Shown here in pieces: positions 16,204 through 22,995 of a DNA stretch of 39,211 bases. The notes under the pieces were generated by a model. The model did no database searches, was not told the origin of the DNA, and was given only the letters and a program-made list of their open reading frames with translations. The stretch lies in NCBI GenBank assembly GCA_964457685.1, contig CAYWFS010000016.1, forward strand, positions 1 to 39,211, written 5' to 3'. The stretch's first letter is position 1; each line of letters starts with the position of its first letter. A program made the position numbers and the translations under genes. This DNA is from UMGS1696 sp964457685 (GTDB lineage Bacteria; Bacillota; Clostridia; Oscillospirales; CAG-272).

Positions 16204-16739
16204 TGTATATAAGTCAAATCTACACTACTCCACCCGAGACATACGAAAATGAAACGGAGAGACTGATATACTCCTTTCTTACCGAAAACGGCATTCCCTT
16301 TGAACGAGTTGACACCGATGAAGCCGTTGAAATGGAAAAATGCGTGGAAATCGGAAAAGCTCTCGATTGTGAGATAGTAAAGACGATATTCCTTACGAAT
16401 CGACAGCTGACATCGTTTTACATTTTCGTAACCTCTGCCGACAAGCATTTTACCGCAAAAATCTTCGGTGCGGAGCTTGGAGTATCGAGGGTATCGTTTG
16501 CACCGGAGGAGTATCTTGAAATCAAGCTCGGAACTACCGTGGGTGCAACAACTGCACTTTCAGCCGTATCTCCGCTTGCAAGTGATGTACGCTATGTTTT
16601 CGATAGTGAAATTTTGTCACGGGAATGGTTCGGATGCACAGACGGCCGCTCAAACGGTTACATGAGGATACGCACCTCCGACCTTATCGAGAAGATAATT
16701 CCGAAAACCTCTCACGCAGTTGAAGCTATTAATATGTAA
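16203..16739 (+). CDS. YbaK/ProX-like aminoacyl-tRNA editing protein
   Basis: 178 residues matching the prolyl-tRNA-synthetase-associated (YbaK/EbsC, ProX) fold. A helix opens it, followed by KTIFLTNRQLTSFYIFVTSADKHF, a GVSRVSFAPEEYLEIKLGTTVGATTAL core and a closing EWFGCTDGRSNGYMRIRTSDL. ProX proteins hydrolyse mischarged Ala-tRNA(Pro); other members clear Cys-tRNA(Pro). The Gly-x-x-x-Gly turn in LGTTVGATT corresponds to the substrate loop. It follows the FAD oxidoreductase with a one-base overlap, an unusual pairing. Editing activity is a family-level inference. Confidence 0.82.
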   Translation: MYISQIYTTPPETYENETERLIYSFLTENGIPFERVDTDEAVEMEKCVEIGKALDCEIVKTIFLTNRQLTSFYIFVTSADKHFTAKIFGAELGVSRVSFAPEEYLEIKLGTTVGATTALSAVSPLASDVRYVFDSEILSREWFGCTDGRSNGYMRIRTSDLIEKIIPKTSHAVEAINM

Positions 16740-16746
16740 ACAAAAT

Positions 16747-16790
16747 ACCGCCGATTGAGACCCGAAAAGTCCTACTCGGCGGTTTTGTTT
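16747..16790. terminator. Bidirectional terminator
   Basis: ACCGCCGA (16747-16754) pairs with TCGGCGGT (16776-16783), with A residues before and T residues after. It separates the editing protein from the convergent rplJL unit. Confidence 0.82.
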
Positions 16791-16821
16791 ATATAGTGAG
16801 ATTTGCAAATTACCAAAAAAC

Positions 16822-16861
16822 AACAAAAAACAGACACCATTCTTTAACAAACGGTGCCTGT
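16822..16861 (-). terminator. Intrinsic terminator of rplJL
   Basis: On the minus strand, ACAGGCACC (16853-16861) pairs with GGTGTCTGT (16830-16838) with one G-U pair, followed by TTTTTT. Confidence 0.85.
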
Positions 16862-16904
16862 CTTTGGTTATTGAACTATAAAAGATGTATCAGTTAAGCA
16901 AAAA

Positions 16905-17282
16905 TTACTTTACTTCTACTTCTGCGCCTGTAGCTGCGAGCTTTGTCTTCATAGCTTCAGCGTCTTCCTTGGAGAGACCTTCCTTAATTGTCTTAGGAGC
17001 ACCCTCTACGAGTTCCTTAGCTTCCTTAAGGCCGAGACCTGTGATTTCACGAACAACCTTGATAACGTCGAGCTTCTTAGCACCGAAGGACTTAAGAACT
17101 ACGTCGAATTCTGTCTTTTCTTCTGCTGCGGGAGCTGCTGCACCTGCTGCACCTGCTACTGCTACGGGAGCTGCTGCGGATACGCCGAATTCCTCTTCAA
17201 CTGCCTTTACGAGGTCTGAGAGTTCGAGAATTGTAAGAGACTTAATCTGTTCAAGAATCTGAAGTGACTTTTCTGTTGCCAT
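16905..17282 (-). CDS. rplL: Ribosomal protein L7/L12
   Basis: 125 residues, full length. The N-terminal dimer helices (1-35: ILEQIKSLTILELSDLVKAVEEEFGV) lead to an Ala/Pro-rich hinge (about 36-55) and the C-terminal factor-binding domain, with KIKVVREITGLGLKEAKELV-type sequence and the closing AEVEVK. It forms the ribosomal stalk on L10 and recruits translation GTPases. GGAGG lies before the ATG. It follows rplJ in one unit and ends at its own terminator, not continuing into rpoB as in many bacteria. Confidence 0.98.
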   Translation of the reverse strand: MATEKSLQILEQIKSLTILELSDLVKAVEEEFGVSAAAPVAVAGAAGAAAPAAEEKTEFDVVLKSFGAKKLDVIKVVREITGLGLKEAKELVEGAPKTIKEGLSKEDAEAMKTKLAATGAEVEVK

Positions 17283-17341
17283 TTTAATTTCCTCCGTTAT
17301 ATATCTGTGTTAATATTTAAAAATTGACTAGCTGACTTAAA

Positions 17342-17887
17342 TTATTCAGCTGCGGCTTCTGTGGACGCTTCTTCTGCGGGAGCTTCTGCACCCTCGTTTT
17401 CCTTGTCCACGATAGCCTGTAATACATATGCAAACTTGTAGAGCGGGCTCTGCATGCTGCCGAGAAGCTTTGCAATAAGAACTTCCTTCGGCGGGATGGA
17501 TGCGAGCTCATTTACTGTAGCAGCATCAACAACTGCTCCTTCAAGAATACCGCCACGGATCTCGAATGTTTCGATCTTTTCCGCATATTCCTTGAGGATC
17601 TTTGCGGGAGCGATCGGGTCTTCTGCACTGATCGCAATAGCGTTCATTCCTTCGAGATGTGTCTTGAGACCTTCAAAGCCTGCTTCATCACAAGCCTTGC
17701 CGATGAGTGTATTCTTAACTACTGTATATTCAACGCCTGCTTCACGAAGAGCCTTACGAAGCTTTGTATCTTCGTCAACAGTGATACCTTCGTACTTAAC
17801 GAGTACGCCGGAAGCTGCGTGGCTGAGCTTGTCTGCAAGAGCGCTTACTATGGCTTTCTTCTGCTCTAATATTTTCTCGCTGGGCAT
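17342..17887 (-). CDS. rplJ: Ribosomal protein L10
   Basis: 181 residues. The core (LRKALREAGVEYTVVKNTLIGKA near 43-65, then IPPKEVLIAKLLGSMQSPLYKFAYVLQAI near 134-162) is standard L10. A C-terminal Glu/Ala-rich tail (about 163-181) is longer than in many species. L10 anchors L12 dimers to 23S rRNA. An AAGGAGG ribosome site is present. Expression is governed by the L10 leader directly upstream. rplK and rplA do not precede it in this window. Confidence 0.98.
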   Translation of the reverse strand: MPSEKILEQKKAIVSALADKLSHAASGVLVKYEGITVDEDTKLRKALREAGVEYTVVKNTLIGKACDEAGFEGLKTHLEGMNAIAISAEDPIAPAKILKEYAEKIETFEIRGGILEGAVVDAATVNELASIPPKEVLIAKLLGSMQSPLYKFAYVLQAIVDKENEGAEAPAEEASTEAAAE

Positions 17888-18040
17888 AATAATTCCTCCT
17901 TATCAGTATCAGCTGAGAAACAAAAAAAGTCTTTCTCCGCACGCCGACAGAAAAAGACTTGATATATCAATTCAAGGTTTCTCCTCGGCAGGATGGCGGA
18001 ATCGCTTTTACTGTAACCTGCTGTCTTTGGTTCAACAACG
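17888..18040 (-). ncRNA. L10 leader RNA (autoregulatory)
   Basis: The 5' leader of rplJ on the minus strand. It contains the segment CCAAAGACAGCAGG (18018-18031) with the later CCTGCCGAGG (about 17984-17993), which can close a stem around a variable region as in the L10 leader family. This mimics the 23S rRNA site of L10, so free L10 or L10(L12)4 is expected to repress the operon. An internal terminator-like hairpin follows. Confidence 0.8.
17922..17960 (-). terminator. Attenuator hairpin in the L10 leader
   Basis: On the minus strand, AAGTCTTT (17953-17960) pairs with AAAGACTT (17927-17934), then a T7 tract (17922-17928 as A on plus). It lies between the L10-binding region and the ribosome site, so repression may act by early termination. 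Confidence 0.75.
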
Positions 18041-18045
18041 ATGGT

Positions 18046-18074
18046 ATTATACCACACCGTGGCACGCTTGTCAA
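18046..18074 (-). promoter_or_regulatory. Promoter for rplJL
   Basis: TTGACA (18069-18074), 17-base spacer, TATAAT (18046-18051) on the minus strand, an exact consensus. It lies within 15 bases of the end of rarA. Confidence 0.9.
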
Positions 18075-18088
18075 GTGGTTTTTAAAAT

Positions 18089-19306
18089 TTATTTTTTTAT
18101 TTTTTCCCAATATGCTTTTGCCGCACTTTCGGTCTTGTTTTCGCCGAATTCGTAGTATTTTCTGTCCTTTAAATCATCGGGAAGATACTGCTGCTTGACC
18201 CAATGATTCGGGTAATCATGCGGATAGATATAACCTTTAAACAGAGGGGACTGAAGCTGAGTCGGAATTTCAACTCCACGTCCCGCTCTTATATCCTCTG
18301 CGGCTTTATCGTAAGCAAGGTACGCCGAATTTGATTTCGGGGCCGTTGCAAGCATTACCGTTGCATTCACAAGAGGTATTCTCGCCTCGGGAAGTCCAAG
18401 CTCTCTCGCACTGTCCACGCAGGCTTTCACAATAACGGGAGCCATGGGATAAGCAAGTCCCACATCCTCACTCGCTATTACCATCAGTCTTCTGCAAGGC
18501 GACACCATGTCTCCACCCTCGAGAAGTCTTGCAAGGTAGAACACTGCCGCATCGGGATCGGAGCCTCGTATTGACTTCTGAAGTCCTGCAAGGAGGTCGT
18601 AATGCACATCTCCGTCACGGTCGAAATTCCCCTGTGAAGCGGACGGAACGAGCTGTGATGCGGCCTCATAGGTCAGCTTACCGTCGGAGGCATTAACGGC
18701 AACCTCGAGCATGGTAACGGCTCGTCTAACGTCTCCTGCGGCACTGTCGGCTATCAGCTTCATTGCTCTGTCTTCCGTCTCAATATCGGGATATACCTCG
18801 GCGGCTATCTTTTTTATATGACGTTCAACATCATCGGCTCCGACGTGCTTGAACTCAAAAACAGAACATCTTGACAAAAGTGCGTCATATATATAGTAGT
18901 AAGGATTCTCCGTAGTGGATGCTATAAGAGTTATTCTTCCGTCCTCAAGGTATTCGAGAAGAGACTGCTGTTGCTTTTTGTTGAAATACTGTATTTCATC
19001 GAGATACAGCAGTATTCCGCCCATTCCGAGAATCCCGGAGGTTTCCTTTGCAATATCCTTTATATCCGAGAGACTTGCCGTGGTTGCGTTCAGTCGGTAG
19101 AGAGTTTTTCCGCTCTGACCTGCTATTATCGAAGCTGCCGTGGTTTTTCCGCAACCCGGAGGGCCGTAAAATATCATCGAGGGAATAATCCCTTTTGAAA
19201 TCAGTTTTCTTAAAATTCCGTTTTGTCCGAACAGGTGGCTTTGACCTGCTATATCATCAAAGGTTTTCGGACGTATTCTATCCGCAAGCGGAGACAATGC
19301 TGACAT
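18089..19306 (-). CDS. rarA: Replication-associated AAA+ ATPase RarA (MgsA)
   Basis: 405 residues. Opening RIRPKTFDDIAGQSHL is the RarA signature. Walker A is GPPGCGKTT (48-56), Walker B LLYLDEIQ with Asp103-Glu104, and sensor 1 ASTTENP. The C-terminal half carries the tetramerisation and MgsA regions (PDAAVFYLARLLEGGDMVSPCRRLMVIASEDVG; later LKGYIYPHDYPNHWVKQQYLP-type end). RarA acts at stalled replication forks. It is divergent from the 110-residue hypothetical protein with only 34 bases between starts, and has no clear terminator before the rplJ promoter. Confidence 0.95.
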   Translation of the reverse strand: MSALSPLADRIRPKTFDDIAGQSHLFGQNGILRKLISKGIIPSMIFYGPPGCGKTTAASIIAGQSGKTLYRLNATTASLSDIKDIAKETSGILGMGGILLYLDEIQYFNKKQQQSLLEYLEDGRITLIASTTENPYYYIYDALLSRCSVFEFKHVGADDVERHIKKIAAEVYPDIETEDRAMKLIADSAAGDVRRAVTMLEVAVNASDGKLTYEAASQLVPSASQGNFDRDGDVHYDLLAGLQKSIRGSDPDAAVFYLARLLEGGDMVSPCRRLMVIASEDVGLAYPMAPVIVKACVDSARELGLPEARIPLVNATVMLATAPKSNSAYLAYDKAAEDIRAGRGVEIPTQLQSPLFKGYIYPHDYPNHWVKQQYLPDDLKDRKYYEFGENKTESAAKAYWEKIKK

Positions 19307-19340
19307 TTATTTTCCATTCCTTAATCCTGTCGGAGGTAAT

Positions 19341-19673
19341 ATGACGTATTCATCCTTTATCGTAAGGGGCGAAAAAAGCATTTGTATTTTTCTCCCCGTT
19401 TTCACAGATAACAGCGAAGTCTGCCGAAAAATGAACCGCTTTTATTCCCGTGCCGCAGAGATAATACACTCATACGCAGTTAAGCTTACCGAGGAGGAGG
19501 GCAGAAGATACCGCTGTGTTTTTTCGGTTACAGAGGATGAAGACAAACGCTGTGCCGTTTCTTTGTTCATGAGTCTCTCCGCAAACGGTAAGGAGATAAA
19601 AAAGCTTCATATTACCCATGTATGGAGTGATGGGGTAATAATTTCAAAGGATGTACATCGTATAATATTTTAA
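19341..19673 (+). CDS. Conserved-looking hypothetical protein, 110 residues
   Basis: A GGAGG site precedes the ATG by 6 bases, which supports a real gene. Alternating strands and one helix are predicted by eye: SSFIVRGEKSICIFLPVF strand pair, KMNRFYSRAAEIIHSYAVK helix (about 31-49), then three strands ending in IISKDVHRIIF. No signal peptide or membrane segment. I do not recognise a family; the pattern of a short helix followed by antiparallel strands resembles small sporulation-associated or DUF3298-like folds, but only weakly. It converges on the M50 gene with 18 bases between them. Confidence 0.65.
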   Translation: MTYSSFIVRGEKSICIFLPVFTDNSEVCRKMNRFYSRAAEIIHSYAVKLTEEEGRRYRCVFSVTEDEDKRCAVSLFMSLSANGKEIKKLHITHVWSDGVIISKDVHRIIF

Positions 19674-19691
19674 TTTATATTCAACGCAAAG

Positions 19692-20204
19692 TCAAGTGTG
19701 TTCTGTAAGTTCATGCAAGCAAAGAAACGAGGAAAACGCAAGAAGTCCTACGTTAACTCCCCCTCTCAGCTCAAATACTACAACAAGTGCAAGGATTATC
19801 ACCGCCACACTCCTTGATACCGCACGCTGTATTTTGTATGCCGTATCCGGAAGAAAAATCATCGAAAGGAACGCAAGTAACGCCCCACCACCATCAAGAG
19901 ACGCTATCGGAAGAAGATTTATAACCGAAAAGGCGGCATTCGTTCCGACAAAGAAGCTGTATTTTTCACCGAACAAACAGTATGCAGTATATGCCGCAAG
20001 AATCCCGACAAACGCACCGGAAAGATGCACAAGCAGCTCCGAAAAATAAGATTTATCGAAAAAATCAAAGTCCATGACGACACCGCACATACTCATACGA
20101 ATCCCTCTCAGTCTTATCCGAAGAAGCTTTGCAGCCGTTATATGACCAAGCTCATGCATAACAGCAGACAAAAGCACTGTCGCAAGCTTTTCAAAACCGT
20201 TCAT
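19692..20204 (-). CDS. Site-2-protease (M50) family membrane protease
   Basis: 170 residues. The metalloprotease motif HELGH (17-21) is in the first membrane segment, and the second metal-binding motif ASLDGGGAL (101-109, Asp104) follows in the third. About five hydrophobic segments cover 5-30, 55-78, 84-105, 110-120 and 132-160. This is the compact M50 core without PDZ or CBS domains, shorter than SpoIVFB (near 290). Its start overlaps the stop of the upstream single-pass gene (ATGA), so the pair is coupled. Substrates are unknown; the arrangement recalls SpoIVFA-SpoIVFB. Confidence 0.85.
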   Translation of the reverse strand: MNGFEKLATVLLSAVMHELGHITAAKLLRIRLRGIRMSMCGVVMDFDFFDKSYFSELLVHLSGAFVGILAAYTAYCLFGEKYSFFVGTNAAFSVINLLPIASLDGGGALLAFLSMIFLPDTAYKIQRAVSRSVAVIILALVVVFELRGGVNVGLLAFSSFLCLHELTEHT

Positions 20205-20494
20205 TTGTCACCGAAAATTAGCTCCGCGAAGAATTTTCCAAGAGAATCGAAAAAGCTTTCCTCAGGCGAAAACACCGGCTTCTCTATCTCGGCAAGCTCC
20301 TCGGGCGATGTGACAGCCTCACTCATAACGGCAACGGCAGTATCGTTTTTGTTGTTTTCCGCTTTTTTCGGTTCGCAAACAAGGAGCATTACACACATGG
20401 AAATCGCCCCCAGCACAAAAAGCACACTTCCAAACACGTCATTTTTCGGTATTTCCACGCTTTTTCTCGGCTTTCCGCATACTATTTTCATCAT
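20201..20494 (-). CDS. Single-pass membrane protein, coupled to M50 protease
   Basis: 97 residues: a basic cytoplasmic N-terminus (KIVCGKPRKSVEIPK), one membrane helix (about 22-40), then an acidic, unstructured stretch with EELAEIEKPVFSPEE and an amphipathic end (FFDSLGKFFAELIFG, 81-95). GGAGGG precedes two successive ATG codons; either could be used. No LytM domain such as SpoIVFA carries. The overlapping ATGA junction suggests it regulates, anchors or is cut by the protease. Function not recognised. Confidence 0.7.
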   Translation of the reverse strand: MMKIVCGKPRKSVEIPKNDVFGSVLFVLGAISMCVMLLVCEPKKAENNKNDTAVAVMSEAVTSPEELAEIEKPVFSPEESFFDSLGKFFAELIFGDK

Positions 20495-20637
20495 ACAACC
20501 CTCCGTTAATCAGCTAAATCATACAAAATTTGACTTTTTTCGTCATTGTTTGTGTTTTTTAATAAATTATACTGCAACAACGCTGAAATTTATTATATAA
20601 TATATAATACACTTAATAACTCCAAGCAGGTTAAAAT

Positions 20638-22077
20638 ATGACTAACGATAATATAATCCCCCATAAAACACAAACCTCCCTCGCCGAAAGAATGAGAATC
20701 ACAGGCTCACGTCCGATTGTATACTGGATGAGCGGTCTCTCGGGTTCGGGAAAATCAACCATAGCCGCTCTGTGCGAAAGTAAGCTTTGCTCAAGCGGAA
20801 AGCTCGCGGTAATGCTTGACGGAGACTCCATGCGTACAGGACTTTGCAGCGGTCTCGGATTTTCGGAGGACGGAAGACGTGAAAATCTCAGAAGAATCGC
20901 CGAATGTGCGAAGTCTCTTGCATTAAGCGGACAGGTCGTTATAGTCTGCACCATATCTCCGACAGCCGAGGTAAGAGAAGCCGCACGGAATATAATTTCT
21001 CCCTACGCTGCATTTAAAGAAGTGTATGTGGAGGCTTCTCTTGAGCTTTGTGCGAAGCGTGACCCAAAGGGACTTTACAAAAAGGCTTTTGCAGGAGAAA
21101 TAAAAAGCTTTACGGGAATAGACTCACCATATGAAATCCCCACCTCCCCCGATATAACTCTCGACACCTCTAAGCTCAGTGCGGAGGAATGTGCGAAAAT
21201 ACTTGCGGATGACGCTATCTGCGAAATATATTCTCCGAAAAAGCTCATCTCCGACATGATAGATGCCGCAATTCTCGCCTCTGCCGAGATAATGAAAATA
21301 TACGACAGCTACGAATACACGGTTGAGCTGAAATTCGATAAATCCCCAGTAACCACCGCCGATATTGCTTCAAACACCATGCTTGTTTCGTATTTCAGCG
21401 AAAAATACCCCGAGTATTCCATACTTGCCGAAGAATCCGAGGATGACCGCACACGACTCACGAACAATGCCGGAGTTTTCATCATAGACCCGATAGACGG
21501 AACAAAGGAATTTATAAAACGAAACGGTGAATTTTGCGTTTCAATCGGATTTGCTCATTCTCATCGTGTTGTCGGCGGAGTTATAGCCGTTCCTGCGAAA
21601 AAGCTCATTTACTACGGCTTTGAGGGAATGGGTTCATACAAAATAACCTTCGACGACGCAAAGAATTTCGAGTTCGGAATCGGAAAGCGACTTCATGTAT
21701 CCGACAGAGACGGAAGTGAGGGCAAGAAGCTCATCATGGTTGCAAGCCGTTCCCACATGGACGAAGCAACACAGGCTCTGGTTGACGCAAATCGTGACCG
21801 TATAGGAGAATTTCTCACGTTCGGAAGCTGTCTCAAAGGCTGTATGATAGCAGAGGGACTTGCAGACATACATTATCGCTACGGCGACTTCATGAAAGAA
21901 TGGGATACTGCGGCAATGCAGCTCATCTGTCAGGAGGCAGGAGCAATATTCGCACTTCACGACGGAACACCGATCACGGCAAATCGTGAAGACCCGTACA
22001 ACCGCCACGGATTTATGATACTTAACCGAGCCGAATCGGCACTTCTTGAAATAACGTATAACAAAGCAAAGGACTGA
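20638..22077 (+). CDS. Fused APS kinase (CysC) and 3'-phosphoadenosine phosphatase (CysQ)
   Basis: 479 residues in two domains. CysC (about 25-192): Walker A GLSGSGKST (33-41), DGDSMR (61-66, usually DGDNVR), GLGFSEDGRRENLRR, ISPTAEVREAAR, KRDPKGLY and GIDSPYE. It phosphorylates adenosine 5'-phosphosulfate to PAPS. CysQ (about 203-479): AEES (264-267), DPIDGTKEF (284-292) and EWDTAA (421-426), the metal-binding signature of the inositol-phosphatase superfamily; it hydrolyses PAP, the by-product of PAPS use. It leads the operon with cysD 8 bases downstream. The upstream 143 bases are A/T-rich with several -10-like boxes. Confidence 0.92.
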   Translation: MTNDNIIPHKTQTSLAERMRITGSRPIVYWMSGLSGSGKSTIAALCESKLCSSGKLAVMLDGDSMRTGLCSGLGFSEDGRRENLRRIAECAKSLALSGQVVIVCTISPTAEVREAARNIISPYAAFKEVYVEASLELCAKRDPKGLYKKAFAGEIKSFTGIDSPYEIPTSPDITLDTSKLSAEECAKILADDAICEIYSPKKLISDMIDAAILASAEIMKIYDSYEYTVELKFDKSPVTTADIASNTMLVSYFSEKYPEYSILAEESEDDRTRLTNNAGVFIIDPIDGTKEFIKRNGEFCVSIGFAHSHRVVGGVIAVPAKKLIYYGFEGMGSYKITFDDAKNFEFGIGKRLHVSDRDGSEGKKLIMVASRSHMDEATQALVDANRDRIGEFLTFGSCLKGCMIAEGLADIHYRYGDFMKEWDTAAMQLICQEAGAIFALHDGTPITANREDPYNRHGFMILNRAESALLEITYNKAKD

Positions 22078-22085
22078 ATCATATT

Positions 22086-22973
22086 ATGCAATACTCACAC
22101 CTTGATATGCTTGAATCACGCAGTATCCACATACTTCGCGAATCGTATTCCGCATTCAAAAACCTTTGTATGCTTTGGTCGATAGGAAAGGACAGCACCG
22201 TTCTGCTATGCCTTGCCAGAAAAGCATTCTACGGACACGTTCCGTTTCCTCTTGTTCATGTTGACACGCACTACAAGATACCCGAAATGATAGAATATCG
22301 TGACCGTCTTGCAATGGAATGGAATCTTGACATGATATACGGCGAAAACCGTGAAGCTCTTGACTCGAAAGCCACCTTTCCCGACGGAAACGCAACAAGA
22401 ATCGAATGCTGTAAAAGACTGAAAACTGAAGCTCTCACTCATACGCTTGCCGGAGACAGACCGAGATACCGTCTCAATCACGCAACGGGAAAATACGAGA
22501 TAGACGAGAATCGTGAGCCGTTCACGGGAGTCATTGTCGGAGTTCGTGCGGACGAAGAGGGCAGTCGCTCAAAGGAAAGATATTTCAGTCCGAGAGACCG
22601 TGCAAACGACTGGGATGCAGACGATCAGCCGCCGGAATTTTGGGGACAGTACAAAACGGATTTCGCACCGGGTACTCATGTAAGAATACACCCCCTGCTC
22701 GACTGGACGGAGGTCGATATTTGGGAATATATAAAGCGTGAGGGAGTTCCCGTTGTTTCGCTTTACTTCAATCAGGGTGACGGAAAGAGATACCGTTCTC
22801 TCGGATGCTGGCCCTGCACAAAGCCCGTTGAATCCACTGCCTCGAATCTCGATGAGATAATAGAGGAGCTTAAATCAGGTAAATTCGCCCGTGTAGCCGA
22901 AAGAAGCGGTCGTGAACAGGACAAGGAAGACGGCGGCGGACTCGAAGAACTCAGACGTGGCGGATATATGTGA
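22086..22973 (+). CDS. cysD: Sulfate adenylyltransferase subunit 2
   Basis: 295 residues. The PP-loop SIGKDS (32-37) binds ATP. HVDTHYKIPEMIEYRD, VGVRADEEGSRSKERYFSPRD and the C-terminal RYRSLGCWPCTKPVES are classic CysD. It makes adenosine 5'-phosphosulfate from ATP and sulfate, driven by GTP hydrolysis in CysN. It sits between the CysC-CysQ fusion and cysN with gaps of 8 and about 20 bases, so the three are cotranscribed. Length is usual for the family (about 300). Confidence 0.97.
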   Translation: MQYSHLDMLESRSIHILRESYSAFKNLCMLWSIGKDSTVLLCLARKAFYGHVPFPLVHVDTHYKIPEMIEYRDRLAMEWNLDMIYGENREALDSKATFPDGNATRIECCKRLKTEALTHTLAGDRPRYRLNHATGKYEIDENREPFTGVIVGVRADEEGSRSKERYFSPRDRANDWDADDQPPEFWGQYKTDFAPGTHVRIHPLLDWTEVDIWEYIKREGVPVVSLYFNQGDGKRYRSLGCWPCTKPVESTASNLDEIIEELKSGKFARVAERSGREQDKEDGGGLEELRRGGYM

Positions 22974-22995
22974 TTGACAAAGGATGGCACTGAAA

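Noticed and set aside
20560..20637. TATATAAT-rich block before the CysC-CysQ gene as a specific regulator site
   Set aside because: Several overlapping -10-like boxes occur but no convincing -35 or symmetric operator could be fixed.
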